Assembly: GCF_963678635.1 (NCBI RefSeq)
Contig: NC_087066.1
Location: 16,921,275-16,985,274, forward strand
From: Symsagittifera roscoffensis
Taxonomy: Eukaryota; Xenacoelomorpha; Acoela; Convolutidae
Direction: 5' to 3'
DNA: 64,000 bases
Below the pieces are notes generated by a model that saw nothing but the letters and a program-made list of their open reading frames with translations, had not been told where the DNA came from and ran no database searches. Within the stretch, counting starts at the first letter, position 1. The number at the start of each line of letters is the position of its first letter. The position numbers and the translations under genes were made by a program. This document shows positions 25,001-34,000 of this stretch, in pieces.

Positions 25001-28000
25001 TTTTAATTTTTCAAAATAACATGCTCACAAAGTACGCAATAATTCTAGTTCAAAATAGACCAATAGGATTCATCCAATCCGCCACTTTCTCTAACTCAAA
25101 CTAAGATCAATTAGACGAATAATCTAGAACTCCAGGCACATCTCTAACTATAACTTTACAACCTCCAGGTCAAAAATAAGCAAACCACTCCAACTTGACA
25201 GTTAAAATAAATATCACCATAATACCGTACCCCTCCCTTATCTAATAACCCAAAGATCAACAATATTTCCCCAACTCAGACCACGAATACCCCCAAAACA
25301 AATTTGATAACTTAGCCTAAAGTAACAAAATGAAAATTTTAATTAGCCTAAAGTATAAAAATCTCGCCATACCCCGGATCATTTGACAAACAAAAATAAA
25401 GAAAAAGACGACCTCCCAGTCACCATGAAAATTGCCCCCAACAATTTTTTACGAAACTCAACCCACTTGTCAAAAAACTAATAAATAATTCGACCACACT
25501 AGAAAATCGCCTCAAACAGCAAAAAATATTCGACAAAGAGATCATTTCTTAAATGCTTTTCTCTCAAACAGTCGCTCAAATATTTATCAATTTTAAACAT
25601 TTTTTTTCAATACTTCAAGTCTTTATAATCTTTCTTTTTGATATCATCGAATCTTTTCTAATAATCATAATAATTTTTTGTAACATTTTTTTAATTTTCT
25701 ACACAATAATTGAACTATTCCTCCAACTTTCCAAAACCCTTGAATATATCCACAGGTACGATTTTAACAACTTGTCTAAATGATACGAACAATTTTCAGT
25801 AGAACTGATATTTTTTTATTGTTTGTAATTTTCATAACATTTCTATCATCCCTCATTTTGACAATATGTAAATGTATAAAGAAAGCAATCATTACATTTG
25901 CCCTAGCAACAATTTTTCTAATTCTTTTTTTAGAAGAATATTATAATAAACATAAACCCTCTCACTAAAGTAACAATTCAAAAATCCATCAAAAATTGCT
26001 ACCCAACAGTCACATAATCAGTCTTCACCGACATCATCCCAAGATAACCCAACACCACCATCAACTACTCAAAATCCTCAAACATCTACACGAATTTCTT
26101 TTCAAGACAATCCATACACCTTTGAAGAAAGGCACGCTCGTTTATCTGAACCACTAGAACCAGTTCAACGACAAGCATCCCTAAGTGAACCAACATATAA
26201 TCTATACCCAACACTACCACAAGAACTAAGTAGAATACGAAACCTTAGTCAAAACCAAAACACAGCAGAAATAAATAGACAAATTATACATCCTCGACGA
26301 AATAGAAATTTTCAAACTCCCCGAGTTCATTTTGATATACCTCAATCCCCAACACAAACCACTCCAGAAAACACCACTGGTATCACACCAGAAACTCCTA
26401 CACTTTTCTCACAACGAAGCACTTCAAGTCTACCTTCAGACTACTTAGGTTCAACACCAACATCTGAACAGATACGTGAAAATCCTTTTAACCCCCCAAA
26501 CCTAACATCACGACTGCCATATTGGACTACAAATTCATTCACACAAGGTGAACCAAATTTAGTCAATGACCCCATAGACATTTCTACGGATACAACAACA
26601 TCCTCATCACTACCAGAAACATTATCACTACCATCAACACCATCAATAAGTCAATTTTCACCACTACCCTTTAACTTAAATTTTCCAAATAATCTCGACG
26701 CCAGATATCGAGAACAATCATCAATAAATATTCCTTTAAGATTAGATTGGAATACATTCACAGCACCTCCACCACTATTTGGACAACATCAAGAAAGTAA
26801 CCGCCTTCATAACTGGGCACTTAATAGATTACAATATCGCCAAGATATTCACAACGATATCCGTGATCACAATATTCAAATACTCCAACAAAACAGTTTA
26901 CAATTAAAATTTGAAATCACAGTTAAGTTAAATAATATTACCCAACATCCCTACCCATTAAATCCACCTAACATAACAGCTCAATCACTACCACCACCGT
27001 TTATAACTACTGAAGTAATATACAAATACGACAGATACACTAAAAACACAATTGGTTACATTACATTTTATAATCCATACTCAGGATTATCATACACATG
27101 TATATTCTAAAATTATTAATTTTTCTCCAAACCCTTTTCCTAATAACCTCAAATCAAAACATAAACCCTTCCCCTCGTACAGGACCACAAGATTTATTAG
27201 TAACACATTACGATTGCGAAGAAAATGAACAAAAAACACTACATAAATATGCAATCAATCAAGTATCACAATGTGAAACAGAACCACAAGCTATAGAAAC
27301 CACAGATATAATAGCAACACTCTATTCAAAAGCCCGAGCAACAACAGTTACAGGTTATAAATTCACAGCAACATTTTCCGAAAAGAAAGTACATTGTTCA
27401 CAAGTCTCGAACGGAAACAAAAACCGACTTGACCATGAATCATTCTATCAAAGTAATATAGAACGTCTTTTACATCTCAATCCCGACGATTGTAAAAATG
27501 AATTACTTAGACTAAACATCACAAAAAATAAAAACTCCCAAAGAAAGTTAGTTAATTTTCAAGTTTTTTCAGATTCTGTACATCAATCACAACTTGAAAG
27601 ACACCAAGGACATATAAGACTAGACGAAAAATACCCGTATAACGGCGCACACGGACGATTAACCTATGACCTACATGATAAACACTGGATACCACACATT
27701 GGTATAAATAACCCATCAAACTGCAAAGCAGACACAAAAAATAAAGGATACCAAGAAATAATGTTTTTCGATTGGAAAATACAACTCGAAAAAATACAAC
27801 TCACACGAGATTTATCTGATAATACAATGATCTATCAAGGAATCCGACTACCTTGTAAAAATGATCAAGGATATTGCGACCCTACAACGAGAACACAAGC
27901 AACAATTGTTTGTTTCCCCGAAGACACATGTACAACATTTCAAGTAGCAAAAATACACGCTCGTATGATAAAATTTCACGAAAAATATTTCATACAATCA

Positions 28001-31000
28001 ATTCCATCTGAACAAGTCCATCCATCACGCAAACTAAGTTCCGATTTTAGAAACATAGACAATATAGAAAATAAATTGACACGTTTTCAAATATATCAAG
28101 AAACAGAACTTGCATGTAAATACAGGAATCCACTTCACAGAACACAATACTCTGAAATATTAGTTGAATATGAAAAAGGATTCGACATGACCACTGGTAA
28201 AGTAAAAATCGACCCATACGCCACAGGTCATCCTCTAAACGAAGGAACATCCTATATACCAGTTAATTTTGAAAAAAGCAACGGACAACCTGGTGGACAT
28301 CTAAAACCTTATGACACCAGAAGCACACGCTTACAAGAATTATCACTAATGAATACTACATATTTTGGTAATATCCACTATGATATTCATTTGGATATGA
28401 AACTAGACTATACAATTAGCCGCATTTTTCAAGAAATGTCACTCTCTGAATTAGAAACACTACATCAACTATGCGAATTAGAACGAACACAAATATTACA
28501 ATCACTTGCACTAGCAGTACTAAAAATACCCTACGCAGGATACTTATTATCAGGAAATAGATCAAATTTTTTAGACTACGAAGGAAACATCTTATGGTTT
28601 TATACTTGTACTAAAAAAGTATCACCACTATACGTTTTTGAAGATAAACGATGTTATAAAAGAATTCCTATCTTTTATAAGAATAAAGTACATTTCGTGG
28701 ATACACTTTCACGAAGAACCTATTTCTGGGATACCGCAGTCCCATGTGGATCAGAAAATAGCCACAATGTAGTACAACTAAACCCTGATGAAAACAAATA
28801 TTATCTTCTCACTCCATATCCCACATTAATGCAATCACTCAAAAAATTTTCACCAGAAAGCATTCGCGCTATTGCTCGAAACCCAAATATAGACTTACAA
28901 TCAATAGGAATCTATTCAAAATCAGATATTCAACATCACATTAGAACACAACAATTCCAAGAATTATTAACACAAATGGACACTATACAAAGACAATCAA
29001 TAGACCAAAACTTACGCAAACTTGCAGAAACCGCAGGATTTGCCGATATCTACACGCAAGACTATAGCGGATATTTTAAAGACATAAAAGATTATATATA
29101 TCTAAACGGCGAAAAATACCGTCCCCAAGATATATCACCAATTAACATTTTTAGCTTTGTTACACTCAAAAATGAAATCCTAGATTTTCTAGGATGGCCC
29201 TACTACATCTTAGAAAAATTGACTATTTTATACGCAATGTTTAACTTTATTGGATTTCTTTTCTCACTCTTAAAAGGAATCTACAATACATGTGCTATAC
29301 ACACACAAGTAAACAGACAAGCAAGCGTAGCACGCATACTCTTTGCAGGATTTTTTGGAATTTTTTCCACATCTATAAATAAAATTCTTTTAGACGCACA
29401 AATAAAAGAATATAACACAAAAATAACAACACGACAAAATACATACGACGAAGAACATAACAATGTCGACACACAGCCAACGGCACCACAATTACCACCC
29501 CTACCAAATAACCATCCACTATCCCTAGCCCCGCGAAATTTTAGAAATTTAGCAATCACACATAATCCAAATTTTCGACTCACCACATCACAAAGTCCCG
29601 TCCAACATATAATGACACATCCATCACAAGATGATAATACTTATGAACAAATTATTGAACAGCCCCATACCACCGCTTTTCAATCTCAAAATAATAATTT
29701 TTTTAGCCCACGATGAGCCGCCAACTTGGATCACTCCATCGATCAAATTCCCATCCAACCAACCTTACCTCTTCAATCCCAATAATACCACTTTTTGCTT
29801 TTCCGCCACCCGATTTTCCATCTAGCAATGTAACATCAGGCATGAATTCCGACACTAACTCACAAATTTCAGTTTTATACTCCATCTCACAACTAAATAA
29901 CCCGAATATTGAAACCCCCGACGAATTTGCCGACTCAGAACCATCTCCATCCAATAATTTCCATAACCCTTCTCATTTTTCTCAACCTCCTTTTCAACCC
30001 ATATTGTCAAATAACCCTGACCCCATCACTCCTACACCCTCTTATGCTTCCCAAGTTACCCCAACCTACTCCTCATACCATTCTGACCAATCATCTCCAG
30101 ACACCCCCCGAATCTCCCCAGAGCTAGACAATTTTATTACCCTCCAACAACAACCCTACCACCTTAACACCCCGACCATAAACCAAATCTCCTCCACTAC
30201 CAATTCATCCAATCCCCCTACACCCTCTTCAAATTATACCGAATCATTAGCACCATCATCCACATCAACTGAATCCTCACTCAACACTAATAGAGCTTAC
30301 CGCACTTTTAAAAGAAAGTTCCCCAACCACCCTTTCCCAGCAAAACCAGGAACAGCCCGTGAATACATCAACCACCCCCAACATACTAACACTAGAGAAT
30401 TTTTAGCCATCACTTTACCCTCATTTCCACAATACACCTTAAACACCCCTCATGACGCTAACGAAACACGCAACTTTGTAGACGAATACGTTTTAATGCC
30501 CACTCTCTCTTGGACCTCATACTATCATTTCACTAACCCTCTTTGCTTACCTTTAACCAACACTTCCATCGATATAGACCGAAACAAAGACATGCTATAT
30601 CGACTAACTACACCACTCACCGCTAGACAATTTACTTACGTTGGATATAAAAAATCACTAAAAATACACACTGCACCTAGAGCTAATGAATATACACTAG
30701 AATACTACGATCACAACATCATCAGAGCTAACCAAGATCAATTCTTAGACGACGATCGCTTCGCTAACCCACAAATCACCGAGAAATTTTTCATCAAGAC
30801 ACCATATGTATTTACACTAAACATCTTCGACCGAAAGTTTGATCACATTATTTCAGAAGCACTAACAAGCACACAAGCGTACGAAAGTTTTAAAGAACGC
30901 TTCCAAATCTTTTCACTAACCTTTCATTTCCTTGCACCACACGAAAGAGATCTACACTGCTCACACGATATTATGTTGCGAACTAAACAAACACATACAT

Positions 31001-34000
31001 ACAGTTACTATCGTTTCATCCAAAATCACTTTGACCTTCACACACCCTCTAGACAACCACACCATCGCTTTCAATTCATCAATTCAAAATACACTTCACC
31101 GTATTTCCTAAATTTCACATATTGTATTAAAGACACTAACCTTCATGGTATTCTTCGTAATTATGACCCCATAACCCAAATGTACATTTTCTGCCCCATC
31201 ACCAAGACCTTCAACGCCGAAGAATCCCGACCCTTCCTTATCCCGCACGAGTTTGTACAGCCTATAGAGATCCCAATTTTAGAATTCATCCACAACACTA
31301 AATTTAACCACAAATTATATAACTTAATCCAAAACACACCTTATGAGTTTGCAGTAGGCACTGAAGAACTAACCACTATTAAGGCACTTCAATTGCTTTG
31401 GCCACTGCTTCAAACTAAAAATATCATCCGCATCTTAGCTAAACTACTAACAACTTCAGAACTAATTCACGATATCTTCCCCCACGGTTTTTTCCCCGAC
31501 GACTAACAGGTAAGTATGAATTAAATGAATATTACTAACTAATTAAAATATAGAAAAACTCACCATTCTTTATTCATGTTTTCTTTAGATTTTTAGCCTT
31601 CATCTTCGATCATCTGAAAAATTCACAAAAGAAAAATAAAAAATAGCAAACTTCTTCAAAACTGTTTAAGAACCTTTTAACTTTTGCACCAACAATTCAA
31701 TAAATATAATACCAATGCAGTAAATTAATTTATAAAATTTTCCCCTAAAAAGCAGTAAATCTACATATGATGAAAATTTGTATCTTAAAATTCCCCCATT
31801 ACTAGCAGTAAATTTCCAAATTCTATGCAGTAAATTAATAAAATGCAATTACAGTACTAACCTTTTGATATTTTCATTCATTCGCACAGAAATTCTATCC
31901 ACACTCGCACAGCTCGCCCACGAAGAATTGTTTAAAATAATGAATTTCAGTTTCAAGTTTTCACACTCAACAACTCTAACAAATAATAACAAGTTTCAAA
32001 CTTTCCTTTAACCCGGTTGGAAAGGAATCATATACTAAACAAAACTAACCAACGCAGCTTACTAAATACCACAAATCATAAAATAACAGCATGACTAAGA
32101 AAAGGAAACCAACGGTACCCAAACCGGATTAACCCAGTTTAAAACTGGATAATTTATTCTTTTGAAGACTATTACAAAGTCTTAGAAAGAAATAATAAAA
32201 CACAAAAAAGTCGAAAGACAAACCCATAACACAAACAATTTGCTTTTTGGAAAAAGTACATAACCAACAAGACATAAGTAAGACCACAACAAACCCAACA
32301 TAAAACGTTGTCACATAACAGGACCCCTCACAAAAACCGCATGAAATCATACTCCCACACCTGGCCTAACCCACCAGGAAAGGACGTCCTGAGCATGCTC
32401 TATAGCCGGCCTAACCCACCGCGCTACATCCACGCTTTGTGACCACACCTTTATTTTTAATAAGAGCTACTCAAGGGTGAGTAACTCTTCAAAATAACCA
32501 AACTAAAACAAAAAGCTTTTGTGAAAACAACTAACTAAAATCATAATTAAAAAATATTAAATTAATAAAAGTTTTATAAAATGTAAAATCACATGATGCA
32601 ATATATAGATCAGAATACAACACCAAGGACGAACATCAAAAGACAAGACGACCTCACTACACTCGAGAGAGAATGACCAACTACAATCGATATGCCGCTC
32701 ACAATCACAACTCAAAGGATTTAGAGTACGACTTGACTTCGCAGAAAAGGACTTCATTGAACTAGACCAATGACCACCTCGATGTTCAAGTATACGTACA
32801 GATCCGAGTAGCCAGGCATCCCCTCCACGCACAACCTCCACGCCATTCCCGAGCTAGACCAAACACAAAAGAAGTTCTATCCAAAGAACAGAAAAACCTG
32901 ACATAGCCAACCATTCTGAAACCAGAATTGATGCTGTTGCAGAGACTCAGTCGTTGTCACAAGAAGAACACAACGTCTTGTGTCCTCAATTCCAGATTCC
33001 TGGAACTTCCTTAACAAAAAGGAAACAAAAGAAAAATGATGTTCGCCAAATACCAACGTCCATCATCCATCCTTGAACTACAAAAGAACTGTTCAAAAAA
33101 AACTCTGTAAAACCCGGATGGGTGGAACCTGATCTAAACTATATTTTATGATTGGATAAATTAAATGTTTTACCAATGTAAAGTATTTAATATTAACCAA
33201 TCATGATCCATCTAACTAACAACCCACTTATTTGTAAGTGCTGAAGTTACTTGTAATTTCAGCACCAGAGAGATTTGAATTTAACTTAGAAATTAGTTGG
33301 ACTCTCCCGAGCACTTCAGCAGCCGCAATAAACCAGTATACCCTAGATCTATTGAGCCTAGCAGAGACTAGTTAAACAACCTGAGACTAGATAGTATAAG
33401 AGTAAGATTAGGATCGGTATTAGACTAAGAAGTTGCACGAATCTATCCGGCCGAAAATAAGATAGCGTGACGAGCAGACGGTGTACCCTATCCGAAATTA
33501 CTCTATGAGTTAAACCTCGGTCCTAACTCAGTTGCGTGTCAGAGGAAGGCCGTTGATAATGTCACTGCGAAAGTTGGTCAGTGGACGTAATTGTCTCGAC
33601 GTCATTGCTAGCAAACAGATCTCTGGATAATCGATCAGAACCGATGTTAAGTAAGAAAGCTCGTTTGTCCTTAAACGAGTTGTTGTCACTCTAACATAGG
33701 ATATTATGGGGATTGATGCTTCTCATTTATGATGGTTCCATTGAACTTGTTTGGGTCAGAGCTTAGTTACTTTCGGGCCTCGACAAGTGAGGAGCGATGT
33801 CAAAGTTAAGTAGCTTAGGTGTGCCCTTTCGAGTAATGAAACATGGAAATGCCGTTATGCAGTTGCCGGTTGTAAGGTGTTTCAAGTTTAGTGTGCACTT
33901 ATTGAGACAGGTGAAAAGATAGATATAGCTTTTTTCAGGTGTATATTGTGTGTCGATGTAGAGTGGTCCTATGGACTTAGGAACGTATCAAGGCCTAGGA

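Larger units (their letters stand above)
14624..33534 (+). mobile_element. Retroelement A: complete 18.9-kb envelope-bearing LTR retrotransposon
   Basis: LTRs at 14628-15035 and 33123-33530 (408 bp each) start TGGAACC and end AACTCA. The flanking tetramer GTTG is duplicated (14624-14627 and 33531-33534). Inside are a primer site, a long leader, ORF0, gag-pol in one frame, two small membrane ORFs, an ATG-less ORF, an Env-like glycoprotein, ORF-X and a 1.6-kb 3' non-coding region. The order protease-RT-RNase H-integrase and the motifs place it in Ty3/Gypsy (Metaviridae). Its length is far above the usual 5-9 kb. It lies in the sense direction in the first intron of the acidic-protein gene. The LTRs read alike at every position I compared, implying a recent insertion, yet gag-pol carries a nonsense codon and a late frameshift. 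Confidence 0.93.
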
